Source: Brachypodium distachyon
Taxonomy: Eukaryota; Streptophyta; Magnoliopsida; Poales; Poaceae
Direction of reading: 5' to 3'
Assembly: GCF_000005505.3 (NCBI RefSeq)
Contig: NC_016134.3
Location: 1,922,001-1,986,000 of the forward strand
Length of the DNA stretch: 64,000 bases
The position numbers were made by a program, and so were the translations under genes. The notes below the pieces were generated by a model. It was not told the origin of the DNA, searched no databases, and saw only the letters and a program-made list of their open reading frames with translations. Positions 1 through 11,372 of the stretch are shown piece after piece (position 1 is the first letter of the stretch; the number at the start of each line of letters is the position of its first letter).

Positions 1-369
1 TGAAATTCGCACAAATCAATCAGACTCCAAAGTCTGCAATCTAGAGAGCATGTACGCGCCCAAATTAGCAGCGAGCAAGCAAATCGACGGGCATGCACAT
101 GCTGGTGAAGCGAATCCGTGTGCAGCCACGCAAAAATTTGGGGGGTTTCCGGATAAACTAGCGAACATACGAATCGACGGGCCGGCACGCGTGAAACCCG
201 CGAGGAGATTAAGGATCTGCGAACCACCCCCAAAATCGTCCGTAGTGGCCCCAAATGCGCCGCGCGCGATCGAGCGGCCGATCGAAACGATGGAGACGGC
301 CGGCGGTTGTCATCCAAGACGAGGGAGAGAAAGGAGAGATAGAGGGGGGAATGAGGCGGCGGCGCTTAC

Positions 370-436
370 TCTTGAGGACGCGGAGGTCTCCGTCGAATGC
401 GGCCTTGAGGGCGAGGTCGGACGTGGAGGGGGCCAT
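370..436 (-). CDS. First coding exon of a leftward gene, possibly ankyrin-repeat protein (partial)
   Basis: An ATG at 436 (minus strand) opens a 22-codon exon beginning MAPSTSDLALKAAFDGDL and ending at a good donor, AAGA|GTAAGC. The remaining exons lie beyond the left edge. The pattern of LALKAAFDGDLRVLK resembles the N terminus of small plant ankyrin-repeat proteins, where a leading A/LKAAxxGxL helix pair starts the first repeat. This is from memory of the family and covers only 22 residues. Upstream on the same strand is a pyrimidine-rich leader with AACCCTA-type motifs, typical of grass 5'UTRs, which supports a real gene start. The intron occupies at least 1-369. Transcript data or the neighbouring sequence would settle the product. 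Confidence 0.45.
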
Positions 437-1223
437 TGGCGGTTCTGGAAGGTTTGGTAGGGTTTTGGGGAGGGGCGAGAGACGACGGGGGGAATGCGAG
501 GAGACTGGGATTCGGGATGGAGAAGGAGAAGGCGGGTGTCTCTGGCGCCAAAGCGTCCGGGTTACAGATGGCCATCGGGCCGAGCTTCTTTAAAAAGCCC
601 GAAAGCCGTTGGGCTTGGTCCGAGTGTGCCCAGCCCGGCACAAAAATAATTGGGCCGGATCGACCGAGACCCTGCCTCCGCCGGAATTGGGATTCAACCT
701 CAGGCCCTCGGACCGGCCTGGCACAGGTCCGATATGTATTTTTCAGTATTATAATACGTTTGACCCATTAACCTTCTCTAATCTGACACGACCCATTTTT
801 TTTTTCTTTTAACCCACCATTTCTTCATGTTTTGGCCCAGCCCATCCATTTTTTTCAAAAAAAATCTCTAATCTGGTCCAGCCCAACCTTTTTTTTCTTT
901 TTTCACTTATATGGCCCATGAGTGGAGGTGGGCCCACGGGCCTTAACAGGTCCTGGCCGGCCCGGCTTCATGCCGTGCCCGGGCTGGGAGGCTGCATTTT
1001 GGGCCTGGCCCGGCCCCATTATCCCTTGTCGGGCGGGTTCGGCCTGTTGGCCATCTATAGTCGGGGTGCCTAGTGTGGAGATGGGAAGCGGCCGGCCGCC
1101 ACCTGGCCATGTTACATGCCAATCCATATTGTTGTTCCATGGTTTGGCATGTGTGCATTAAAGCCAAAATCTGGTCTAAACAAGAACTGCCGTGATGAAC
1201 TTATGCTATGAAAAATCAGAACA
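437..1223. other. Intergenic, upstream of the leftward gene
   Basis: The first part is the presumed 5'UTR and promoter of the gene starting at 436. From about 640 the sequence becomes low-complexity, with oligo-T tracts and GGCCC/GGGCC-rich words. No convincing coding region is visible; the short reading frames here are compositional. Confidence 0.5.
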
Positions 1224-1256
1224 ACTAGATGATCCCCGCGCGTTGCTGCGGAAACT
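1224..1256 (-). mobile_element. 3' terminus of a Helitron (minus orientation)
   Basis: Read on the minus strand, the sequence is a GC-rich hairpin-forming stretch (CCGCAGCAACGCGCGGGG) followed about ten bases later by CTAGT and then a host T. This is the classic Helitron 3' end (subterminal hairpin, CTRRT, insertion between A and T). The same design occurs at 45491-45519. The 5' end, expected as TC on the minus strand to the right, was not located, so the element's length is unknown. It probably includes the AT-rich sequence to about 2.5 kb. Confidence 0.6.
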
Positions 1257-2640
1257 CAAAACAATTTTTTTTACCAAGAATGAAGGTAGAACAAATGGAA
1301 AATGAGCATAAGACATAAATCATGATAAATATCATAAATTTGGTATAATAATATGTGATTGGAAAAAGCCAATCCATGTAGAAAGTGCATCGTCTGTACA
1401 TGAGGTAAAAGGGCGCCTCGTTGTACAGTGAGTAAACAGAACATACATGAAGAAGATTAGAATGGATATGATTTCAAAGTACTCGTAAGAAAACCGCTGA
1501 AATTCAGCAATGCACAAAGCCTAGATCTTGTAAAGATAAATGTTCCATATATTAGAACAACAAAGACTACATATGTCATACGTGTAGAGCAGAAAACCAT
1601 CAATTACATACAACCTCAACAAACGTCCAAGATACACAGAGTTTGACATACAAACACTTTCTCAATCTACACAGTACTCCATTTGAATATTTGGCATAAA
1701 CTTATTAGGTGCTGAGGAGAGAACAAAGCATGATAGAACATGTAATAAAGGACTAACAAAAGGGGATCCAAAATTCTAAAACGAGGGCAAAAGAAGATTC
1801 TGCTTCTGCACCTCAAAATTCGTCACTGCACATGCTTCTCTCTTCTCGTTGAATGAGAACCTGCTCAATCGTACAGTATGTATGAGATGACAAAAAAATG
1901 TTAACACCACAATGCAAATAGCATCACTGGCCAAAAGGAAGGACTTCATCCTAATGTATATATTAAAAATAAATTCAAGCTTGAGCCAGATAGAACTGTA
2001 GAAGCACCAAATGGAGGTTAAGTGGAACCAATTAAAGGAGTTGATGATATATATTGCGGCTGTTCGATCAACACACAGTTTAGATGAGTGACTCCGTGCA
2101 CACAGGTGAGAGGATACTGTAGAACACCCCGCAAAGCCATAACCTGATGAGATACGTACAGTGAGAGGCAGAACAACTCAATTCAATGAAGGAAATACAT
2201 GGGTGGAGAAAATTGTGTGAGACTACAAAGCAGATAACAATAAACTCCAATGAAGGTGTTGCATCAAAATTCTGGTGCAAAAATCCTTCGAAGCAACTCA
2301 ACCCCAGATGTATTAGCTTGAATTAGTTACTAATTATACAACAAATATGCATACGACATACCGTCAGGACAGATTTCGTTGATATGGATGAAATCAATTC
2401 GCACAGAAATACAGATCAATTTTAGAAAGTGGCCTACAAATCCCTGAAGAAAATTAACCTAAGATGGGAAAATCCCAAACCTTGGAGTGGTTCCTGGAAT
2501 CCGGCAGTTGTCAGCAGACGCAGGGGTGAGGAAGAACCACGTGGAAGAAGGGACTAAATAGAGCGGTCGCATTAAGACCGACCCAAAGTCCCCACGAATT
2601 CAGGTGTGGTGGCTACCGTTTCGGCCATAAATGAGAGGGG
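1257..2640. other. AT-rich sequence, probably Helitron interior
   Basis: No coding exon can be supported. It lies immediately inside the Helitron 3' terminus and is likely part of that element. This assignment is inference because the opposite end was not found. Confidence 0.3.
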
Positions 2641-3270
2641 AATGAAGGCTGCGGTTACTTAGCGAGGGCGGAGGTGGAGCGACAGCGGAACAAAGCGCAG
2701 AATTGGGGGCAGTGGGACACTCACGGTTGGCTGGACGGCGCAAGACGGGCTGCACTTGGTGGGCCATCCCAACAATAGCGGGCTGGACGCGACGGGCCAA
2801 AGAATCAGAAGGTAGTGGTCCGGGCGCGCGCGCACGTCAGACACGGGCGTGGAAGGAACCATGGCAGTGGTCGGCAGCAGCGAAACCCGGTGGGGACAAC
2901 ACAGCAAGGGGCAGCGCATGGCGGCGGCCGGGGCGCTCGGGGGCGCGCCATGAGAGTGGTCGGCAGCGACGAAGCCCGGTAGGGACGGCGCAGCAAGGGG
3001 CAGCGCATGACGGCGCCCGGGGCGCGTGCGTGGTGACGGCAGGCGGGGAGCTCGAGGGCGCGCGTGTGGTGACAACGGCCGGGGGGCGGGGACGGCATCA
3101 GCGGCGGCGGAACAAATCTCTCGGCTTGTGGCTTCGTGGCTGGCAGCTCGTCTGTGGCTTGCATTGTTTTAGCGATGTCCGTGGCTGGCTGTGCTGGACG
3201 CGAGGCCTGTTCGCGGGCTGGCTGCTCTGGACGCTAGATGGGCCGCACGCGGTGGGTTGGACGTGATGGG
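2640..3270. repeat. GC-rich degenerate tandem repeats
   Basis: About 600 bp of very GC-rich DNA contains repeated modules. Two imperfect copies of a unit with GTCGGCAGC, GAAACCCGGT or GAAGCCCGGT and AGCAAGGGGCAGCGCATG lie at about 2870-2930 and 2955-3010. GCTGGACGCGA-type words recur at about 2780, 3190 and 3228. Reading frames exist on both strands but show no recognisable domain and look compositional. It could be a captured GC-rich exon that has decayed. Confidence 0.4.
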
Positions 3271-4523
3271 CTAAATCAAAATTAGAATGGAAATTAGATT
3301 TGTTTTTTTAGCAAAAGACGGGAATTAGATGGAAATTAGAAATTAAAAATTAGTTGAAATGCTGATGTGGATAGGCTGCATGTGCAGTTTGCTAAATTTA
3401 CTGCATTTAGTGGGTTTCAACTTTATAGAGTTTATAGATAGTCAGAGTCCACTTCAACGATAAACTCAACCGACTAATTAGGAATTAGCTAAAAGTCAAT
3501 GTATTTACCGTTATACATCATCGCATTTAATACTAACAAATCACTTATAGCAAGTCTAAAGACACATTGTATGTGTTAGTCTGTCGTAGAGTCCATGTGA
3601 CTTGGAGATGAATATTGCTTTTACTATTGTAGTGTGGATGCCCTTAATCAAATTTCCGGCGGTGTCCTGTTTTCATTGATTGTTTAGGCATGATCGGTGA
3701 TTGGGGTTGATTTTATCGACGATTGATAATCATGATTGATGATTATGACTACGACAGGTTTCTGTTTCGTTGGTTTGATTGATGATTGCGAAGGGTCAAA
3801 GGACCACCGGAGACACAAGACATACATCATGAGCGGTTGTGGAGCGATGGATGTAGATACATTGATTATTCAAATGTCTACAACTCATAGTTTTATATGT
3901 ATAAGAAAAATATGAAAATAACTACCAGTCTATTTTCCTGTGTATCAAATGCAGAAGTCGAGGTGTTTTCCTCTTTTTGAAAAGAAGAGCAGGACACTTG
4001 GCTCCTACTCGAGAAGCAAGAAGGAACCTGATCCTGGGTTGGGTACATTTGTGTATTTGAAGTTCGTATACGTTGTTTCCTAGTGTCTTTCATTGACAAC
4101 TTGGCATTGCCAGGTAACTGTGCGATCACAAGATCAATGATACCAGATCCATAAGGATCAATGGGACAGAGTCGGTTAGTGTACACGACGCAAACCAAAA
4201 CCACATGAGTAAACTTTTTTTTTTCAAAAGGAGGATGAACCCGGCCTCGGTTTTACATCAAAATGATGCACACAACATTTTTATTATTTTATTCAACAAA
4301 GCTGACAAAATGAATACAACAATCAACTTAAAGCCATCTTTCCAACAACAACTGTATCACACCTACAAGTTTGATGAATGAGGTGAACATGATCGGACTA
4401 CATGGTTGACCCCACGCATCAACGCACAAAAACTTCACATGATACAGCTTACGAGGACAACTTAAAAAAAAAAAGAAACTACGCCTTGCTGATTAATTCC
4501 ATCTTTTCCGACAGAAAAGTTTC
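3271..4523. other. Intergenic, downstream of bHLH gene A
   Basis: The stretch is AT-rich and holds no gene I can support. A minus-strand frame at 3893-4204 has no recognisable motif. The last few hundred bases before 4524 are the presumed 3'UTR of gene A on the minus strand. Confidence 0.4.
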
Positions 4524-6360
4524 TCAAGTCTGTTGCCGTCGATGAGCAAGCTGTTGTGCAGCGTACATGGACCCAATTTGATCACGATATGGCACCGGCA
4601 GCGGCATGCCGTTACCATAGTGAGGGCAAGCAAACGCCGTCGGGGAAAACGGGTATGGAGGAAGAGCTACAGACGTCGCCCGGCGCCCACCGAAGGCATC
4701 TCTGACAGGCTGCATGGATGTCGTGGACACCATCCCTGACGGCGGCGAGATTGCCGTCGGCACACCGTATCCGTTCGACAGCACCTACGGAGTGAAACAA
4801 TTAAAAACATGATCAGCATGCATTAGAAAGGCACATGCACCTAGCTAGATGACTACGCACGCGCTTGTGCAAGCTGCTAATATCTATGTTGTTTGGAGAT
4901 TAATATATTTGGTAAATAGATGTTTTTTATAAAAAATTAAAGTAAGTAGATTAATTACTAAATATAGTAAGAAAAAAATGCACTTGCTTTTAGATGATAA
5001 AAAAAATACACTGCAGTGGTTAATACTACCTGCATCTGGTACTGGAGTGACTTAATGTACTGGATCACCTCCTCCAGCGTTGAAGCCTTGTCAGTCTGAC
5101 GGAAAAATCGTATTTACATGGTATATAAATTCTGAAACAATTTCACACAAGACCAATCAAATCCTATGATAGTTTCATTAAGCTATATATAATTACCATG
5201 CATACTATTCGAATCCAGTATATATGCACATGCATGGGAAACCATTATCTGAAACCACTGTAAATTAAGGGATATCTCCCATGCATATCTGTAGCGGCGG
5301 TAATAAGTTTAGGGAATCTCAACTTTGTGAAGCATGCATGAAGTTTCGGAGTTTGTACGACGACCTATCAACATCTGCTTAATTAAGCACTTTATATTCG
5401 TATAAGTGTCTGAAAAGCAGTAGCTGGTATTGTGCATATGTACGGCATATACGAAGGTAAGTACCTTGGTGCATGTGGGCATGAGTTGCTGCAAAGTCCT
5501 CATCTTGTCGTTGATCTTGTCCCGCCGCCTCTGCATGCCAATTCAATTAAGGGCGCGCATATCACGTACAGTACGGATCTACATACGCATGCATGCATGC
5601 ATAGCATAACGTGTACTCTATATATATAGAGTGCAGCCACCGTTTCATAATTCTTGTCGAAATATTACACGTATCTAGATATTTTTTAGTAATAGATACA
5701 TTTATTTTTGATAAATTTAAGATAAGAATTATGAAATAGAGGAAGTATACAGGGAGTATATACGTGTGCCAATGCAAGCCCTAGCTAGCTTGGTTACGTA
5801 CACGTACCTGTTCAGCGGCTTTCCCGGAAGCAGACTTTCTTCTCCGGCCGCTGCTGGAAACCAGCTTGCAGCTGGCCGCCGGCGTACCACGGCCGCTGCC
5901 GCTGCTTCCTCCTGACTTGGTGGTCACCTGGCAGCCATCGTGCTGCTGGAAGAGCTCGCAGAGCCAGGACGCCATGTCGGCCTCGCTGGCCGTGTTATCG
6001 GTCGGCGCCGGCGACCACGATGCGGGCTGCTTTTCGTCGTCGTGCCGCAGCACCTCGAGCAGCTCGTGCCTGCAAATCAAGTTAATTTTCGCCATGATCA
6101 ATCCAACACTACTTACTTGCTCGATCGATCGATCATCCTCTCTGAAGACGGGAATTAACTAGCCAGGCCATGCATACATGCAGACAGAGAGGGGTGAGTA
6201 TGTGCGCGAGCATCTGCGTTCGTACTGCGTTTAAAAAAAAAAATACATGCAGACAGATGCATGCATGAACTACTCACGTGAAGTAGTAGTCGTCGATGGT
6301 CAGCGTGTCTTGGTCGCCGCCCATCCCGGCAGCACGGTACTCCGGCACCTCGCCGTCCAT
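4524..6360 (-). CDS. PIF-like bHLH transcription factor, gene A (5 exons, 245 aa)
   Basis: Exons on the minus strand are 6360-6278, 6069-5808, 5530-5465, 5095-5030 and 4784-4524. All have GT/AG borders and consistent phase, giving 245 residues that start MDGEVPEYRAAGMGGD. Exon 2 carries ELLEVLRHDDE, which aligns with the phyB-binding APB motif of PIFs but lacks its W and GQ. It is followed by SEADMASWLCELF, matching the PIF E-D-E-M-x-S-W-L motif. Exons 3 and 4 form the HLH (RRRDKINDKM, TLQQLMP, TDKASTLEEVIQYIKSLQ), which is close to PIF family sequences. The basic region reads GKAAEQRRRD, so the E-box histidine is replaced by Gly while Glu and the arginines remain. The tail is Pro/Met-rich. 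The product should be nuclear and form dimers. G-box binding is doubtful. Gene E at 43.9 kb is its broken, oppositely oriented paralogue. Confidence 0.8.
5640..5745. mobile_element. Stowaway-like MITE in intron 2 of gene A
   Basis: The inverted ends CGTTTCATAATTCTTGTC and GATAAGAATTATGAAAT flank an AT-rich core containing TATCTAGATAT, the same core as the other Stowaway copies here. A TA follows the right end. The left terminus is degenerate, so that border is approximate. Confidence 0.6.
6275..6280. promoter_or_regulatory. G-box at the exon 1/intron 1 border of gene A
   Basis: CACGTG spans the last codons of exon 1 and the donor site (TTCAC|GTGAGT on the minus strand). The same hexamer sits at the equivalent position in pseudogene E (44026-44031). 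G-boxes are the known binding sites of PIF proteins. Function here is not shown, because the sequence is also constrained as coding and splice site. Confidence 0.3.
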
Positions 6361-6494
6361 CGATCTAGCTGTGTATCTATATCTCCGGCCCGGTCCAGTC
6401 GGCAGCACGGTGGTCGAGAATTCGAGATAGCCAAGCTAGGTACTGGCAGGAGGAAGAAGAGAGATAAGTTGAAGAGATAAATTACGACTCTCCT

Positions 6495-6504
6495 ATTATA
6501 TATA
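6495..6504 (-). promoter_or_regulatory. Probable TATA box of gene A
   Basis: On the minus strand TATATATAAT lies about 135 bp upstream of the ATG at 6360. That leaves room for a 5'UTR of about 100 nt. There is no nearer TATA-like match on that strand. Confidence 0.45.
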
Positions 6505-6668
6505 GATCGAGAGAGGGGAGATATATGAACCAGGTCATACTTGTTGACACTCACTATAGGAGAGGAGCTGTGTATAGTTTTATGGCGGCGTGCGGCGGCT
6601 GTCGGCAGACATGCATGCAGCCAGCTTAGCTAGCTAGTGCATGTCAGTCAGTGAGTGAGTCTGTGTGC

Positions 6669-6696
6669 GGGGGGGGGGGGGGGGGGGGGGGGGGGG
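6669..6696. repeat. Uninterrupted run of 28 G
   Basis: A pure guanine homopolymer lies about 170 bp upstream of the probable TATA box of gene A. Such a tract can form G-quadruplexes and is prone to length error in sequencing, so the exact count is uncertain. Confidence 0.9.
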
Positions 6697-8249
6697 CTGG
6701 CGGTTTTGCTTCCCGTACGTCGGCCGCCGCGCCGGCGGTATTGATCCATCGTGTCTACTCCGTATATATGTACAGTATGTATGCTACGTCGTCGGCCGGC
6801 GGTCGCATCCGAATCGGTGGTCTCATACTACGTACATACTCCGTTTTTTGTCCACTCGCGCCGTGTGGTGGAGACGACGACGCGTACTACGATTTGAAGC
6901 AGCTTAGTAACGTAGCCTGCAGTGGGTGTGTACGCGTTTGCCCAGATACGTACAATTAGCTTAGCTATAGCTCCCCTCGTGTTTTGCACGACGTGGATTG
7001 ACCGATGCGCGACACGTGGATAATTCAGCCTGAATACTCGTACACACATGGGCTGAGCTCAGCCAGGACGGCCGGTCCACGCACGTATGGAAGGCCCACG
7101 TGCGGAGACTTCATGGCCCAGCCCCCCCCCCCTCCCCCCACCCAGCCACGTTCAGCATTCCGAGAAGAGACTATAGATACAAGACCATCCGTTTCTTTTT
7201 GGTGAGTGGGGGAACGAAAACGCAATTCGATTTCTAATTAGCCTCATCCAGTGGATGTAAAAAAAACAGCCTCATGGACTGGATTGGATTAATTGGGCTG
7301 GGCAATATGGACTGGATTGTTGAGGCCCCAACAGGTCGTCGCTGGATGATGCACCAAGTCGTATTGGTCGTCCTATTCTATATACTCATTCCGTACCAAA
7401 TTAACTGTTTCGTGGGAGTATATATCCTGAAGCACGCCATGGGTGCAAATCCATTCAAAGGAGATTTTGCCTTTTGTCTCTCGATCCGTGCGAGATTAAT
7501 GAAATTTATATTCCTCTTTATCCTTTGTTCATGTATTTAGGTACACCACACGTGTCTACGGTTAATTTTCTTGACTCCTAGGAGCTGATGCATGCGTCAG
7601 CAAGCTTTGCGTCGTCCTTGCGTATACCAAATGCATGGAAGCATGCATGGGAGCCACGTTTACCACGTGAAGGCCAAGTGGCATGCAGGGTCTTGCCGAC
7701 ACGTCACACTTGCAAAGAGTCAGATGCATGCTTATCCAACCGATCGAGCAAAACTGGGGAGGTCCTGATATATATTATCACATGTGCATGGGTTTGAGCG
7801 CATGCAAGACAAAAGCCAGCTAACTACTTTGTCAACAACAACAGAGACCAATGTTCAATTATAGAGTATATCTGAGCCCATCAAATGCTCATCCCAGCTT
7901 TCCTCGATACATTAGGCACACGACGGCCGTACGTCCAGAGGGTAAATAATGTCGACGACAAGCCGGCGGCCGAGCATCCAGCGTACGTGTTTCCGGCTGG
8001 CCGGCCGGCGTGTATGGGCTTTTCTTCTGCAGACTGTAGGAATACGCTATATATATATAGTTTTAAGGGAAGTTAAAGTTTTTAGACATGCGTGTTCAGG
8101 CTAGCTAGTGACTAACCAACAAAGGACTGGTTACAATTACACATAATTATACGCATAAGACAACATTTCTGATTCAATACAACCCCTCCTCTAAAGAAAA
8201 ACATAAGGACGGTCCAGATTAATTCGTACCCCTTCATAAAAAGGACACG

Positions 8250-9005
8250 ATGGACATTAAACAATATTTTCTTCTATTGTTTTCGTATGGTTTTGAATAA
8301 CACTCAGTGTTTTCAATTTTTCCAGAGATTGCACCGTTGAATCGTCATGAAATTTCACGCGATAGTAGTAGACATAATTCCACACAATCTCACCAAAGGG
8401 ATAGACGAAATATTTCTTGAGCAAGCAGGAAACAGGCGAACAAGTCGGATGTTCGTGCTGTCCCGCACGGCCGCGAGAATTCAAAACAACACTCGGTGTT
8501 TCAAAGCTTTCCGGAGATTCCACCGTTGGATCACGATAAAATTTCATATTGTAGTAGTAGATAAAATTCCGCACAGTCCCACCAAAGGGATCGGCGAAAC
8601 ACTTCTCGAGGAATAGGAAAACGTGCGAACAAGTCGAATATTTGTGTTGTCCCGCACGGTCGTGAGAAGTCCAAACAACACTAAGTATTTTGAAGTTTTC
8701 CGGAGAATCCACCGTTGGATCACAATGAAATTTCAAATTGTGGTAGTACACAAAATTCCACACAATCTCACCAAAGGGATCGTTGAAACATTGTTTGAAT
8801 CAGCGGGAAACATGTGAACATCGTGCTATCACGCAGGGCCGCAAGAAATCCGAACAACACTCGGTATTTTGGTATTGGCCGGAGATTTCACCGTTGGAAC
8901 GCGATGAAATTTCACAGCATTGTAGAAGACACAATTCCAAACATTCTCACCGGAGGGATCGTTGAAAAAGTTCTTGATGCAGTGGATACCTTGCGAGAGA
9001 GAAAG
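8250..9005. repeat. Four-unit tandem array, about 189-bp period
   Basis: Four diverged copies share CAACACTCGGTGTTT, a TTTCCGGAGATTCCACCGTTGGATC block, AAATTTCA, ACAAAATTCCACACAATCTC and ACCAAAGGGATCG. Anchor positions of the CACTC/CACTA word are 8301, 8490, 8679 and 8858, so spacing is 189, 189 and 179 bp. Frames read through parts of it on both strands because of the repeat, not because of a domain. The unit length is typical of plant satellite monomers, but four copies is a very short array. Confidence 0.7.
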
Positions 9006-9160
9006 AAGGCACGACGAAGGAAAGAATAGTAAGAAAAAAGGAAACGTGAAAAGACCATCCTACCCTTCTGAGTTTGGGGAGAGAGGTGTATTGAATTAGA
9101 CCCCATAAGACCTTGTACAAATCCAGGACAGTTATTTTGGAACAGAAGGAGTATATAGGA
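9006..9160. other. Sequence between the tandem array and the duplicated leader
   Basis: The stretch is AT-rich and includes a half MITE end (ACAGAAGGAGTATA, near 9141). No coding feature is supported. Confidence 0.35.
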
Positions 9161-9235
9161 CTGCAATAATACTCTCTCTTACTCTCACACACACTACTAG
9201 CGGAGGACATGTATACGACGCGCTAGTGCTGCTAG
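9161..9235 (+). pseudogene. Duplicated promoter/first-exon-like segment, copy 1 (broken)
   Basis: GCAATAATACTCTCTCTTACTC, a CACACACACTACTAGC block, GAGGACATG and TACGACGCGCTA match the segment at 11205-11300. In this copy the ATG at 9209 is followed by only four codons and then TAG, so it cannot code. It looks like the leftover 5' end of a duplicated gene. Confidence 0.45.
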
Positions 9236-11190
9236 ATTTGTTTGGTTGATATGAAATTTGATGTAAATGGAACTTAACCGATAGATACATTGCATTGTTT
9301 TTTGGCGGTGGAACTTAGTTAAGCTCGTAGATTATGTTGATGATACATGCGATATATCTCGATCTCGTGAGAGAAGAAAAGTATGCGCCGCGAGCACTAG
9401 CTTATCCATTTGCATGCATGCGCGCGCCCACAGCTGTGTCCACATGCAATGTCGTTATCCATCCTGCTACCCTGCTACCTATGGCGCCGTGCATGCATGT
9501 GTGGTATATATTTTTGGCATACGGCACATGAGACGTGCTATGCGTGCATGCAGCTGGTACGCATGCATATATACATCCAATGATTCTGTCTACATCTTTG
9601 TATGTATATGCTTTGATCGACGACCGAGTTATATATGTGTCCATGCAGATATATGTGAGGCGGCAGCAGTGGCGGAGCGTGACGGAAAGCAAAGCTAGCG
9701 GGGGCTAATTTCATACTCCGTATCAAACAAGGACATGCAAGTTTTTTGTTAGAAGATTCATACAATCAAACTTCTAATAAACAGCTGGCCGCTCTGGGTT
9801 TTATCTAAAGGAAGAGAAAGATTAATCAGATATTAATGCGTGTGCTCTAACATTAATTTTACATATGTCTCATAAACAGAACATGTAACACACAAAAAAT
9901 GAAGAAGATATGTATGAACGAACAACTAGAAAATGACGCACTAGTTTCAGCTTGCAAGTACTGACTCGCTGATCAGAGTTTCATTAGGATGTGGCGGTAA
10001 CAAATCACCAACTTGGATGCTTGGGTGGGGGCGCAAGCCGTGGGAAGATTCAGATAGGCAGGCTGGCTGGCCGTGCTCCGGGAAGGCAGGCGCTGCCGTC
10101 GTTCAGTCGTTCTCCCAGATGTGAGAGAACGAAGATCCCTAGTGCTGCCGTGCAGTGCCACCGTCGACGGGGGCGAAGACCTAACACCTAACACCGAGGA
10201 AGAAGAGGATCTCGGGGAATGGAGGAGCAGGAAATGGTGGATCTGAGGAGTTCGTCGGGTATGAAAGTTGGGTTTGGGGGGGGGGGGGTCGCAGCCAAGT
10301 TTGGCCTCCAGGACGCTCCGCCAGTGGGCGGCAGGGATGCATGCAGATCCGCAGAACCTATACCAAGCGCACATATCTATAAACGTTAATTAATTAACTG
10401 CAGTTTTTCCAGTAGAAGAGAAAGCCGCTAGATTATCATAATCTACCTCGACGCCAAACTCACCTAAATACATGTATGTTTATTAAGTCTCTAAGGGCAT
10501 ATGAATGCTAACTTGGGAGAAACAGAAAGGAGAGAGATGTTTGCCTTCCATTAGCTAAGAGCCTAAGAGATCTCATGTCGAAGAGGAAGAAGTTTTCTCT
10601 ACTTTATATTACTAACTGGTACATCTTGATCATCAGACGATTTCTTACCTAAATCTAATTGACCATGCATCAAAATATGTTAATATTAACGGGAGCATTA
10701 GTCGTAAGAGAGCGCACCAAAAAAGACAACTTTATTATGTTGTGTATAGGAGAAGACTGCTTAGTCTTCGTTACCCGGCCCTTAATTTACAGTTTTGCAA
10801 AGGAGAAGTCATCTGTTTTTTAGTTAGAGATAAGTTGGCATGTTTGTCTGTTGGATCTTAGTACAATGACAACACGGAGTGGGAGAGGAGGGAGTGAGGA
10901 TGACATCCAGATTTTAATCCAACGGCTCTGATGCATGCGTTGATCGATAATTAAGGCTTTGCTTAAAAATCAGATATATATGCCTTCACAATTCAAACAG
11001 CTAATAATGTAACTACTATATGCAAATTGCATATGGATAGGTTTTGGATGCACATGCAGCCCAATCTGCACACGTAAGCCACCATATGCATATGCATTGT
11101 ATTACACAACTTGAGAATTACACAACTCCATTTTATCTCTGCATCCACTGGTTCCGGAACTTCCGGTCCTTCGTTTTTCCAGCCGGCCTG
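9236..11190. other. Intergenic between the two duplicated leaders
   Basis: CATGCATG-rich and AT-rich DNA. A CAGTGGCGGAGC motif at 9668, the kind found at hAT-like element ends (compare 63108-63125), suggests a transposon remnant near 9670. A run of G lies near 10275. No supported gene. Confidence 0.35.
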
Positions 11191-11372
11191 GTACGCACTT
11201 ATATATATAGGTGTGCAATAATACTCTTTTACATCTCACACACACACTACTACTACTAGCTAGCAGAGGACATGGATATGACGCGCTACTGTTGCTACCC
11301 CGATGGCGGCGAGGTCACCGGAGCCGGTGCTGACGACTTCCTCGACGGCGCCTGCCGCTGGATGTCAGCCCC
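11191..11372 (+). CDS. Candidate orphan first exon of a bHLH-type gene (possibly of gene B)
   Basis: A TATATATATAG at about 11200 precedes the leader duplicated from 9.16 kb and an ATG at 11273. The frame begins MDMTRYCCYPDGGEVTGAG and continues through ADDFLDG before running into a C-rich, A-rich insertion near 11370. GGEVTGAGADDFLD loosely matches GEEPAGELATNFLE in exon 1 of gene D, which suggests a first exon of the same family. No donor with the expected phase 2 is evident. The insertion may have cut the exon, or the 5-kb gap to 16.26 kb may be a transposon-filled intron. Weak evidence. Confidence 0.3.

Larger units (their letters stand above)
6361..8250. other. Intergenic, upstream of gene A
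   Basis: This holds the promoter side of gene A. It carries CATGCATG-rich simple sequence, a 28-base G run, and G-boxes (CACGTG) at 7013-7018 and 7097-7102. Beyond about 7200 I see no gene; short frames lack recognisable motifs. The segment around 6545-6660 shares the inverted CTCTCCTATAGTGAGTGAGTG block found upstream of pseudogene E near 43620-43645, showing that the two promoters are related. Confidence 0.45.

Noticed and set aside
2703..3266. Long plus-strand reading frame in GC-rich DNA (187 aa)
   Set aside because: No domain, no splice context, strongly repetitive, and frames of similar length exist on the opposite strand; compositional.
8257..8763. 168-aa minus-strand protein
   Set aside because: It spans the 189-bp tandem repeats and its internal similarity reflects the DNA repeat, not a protein family.
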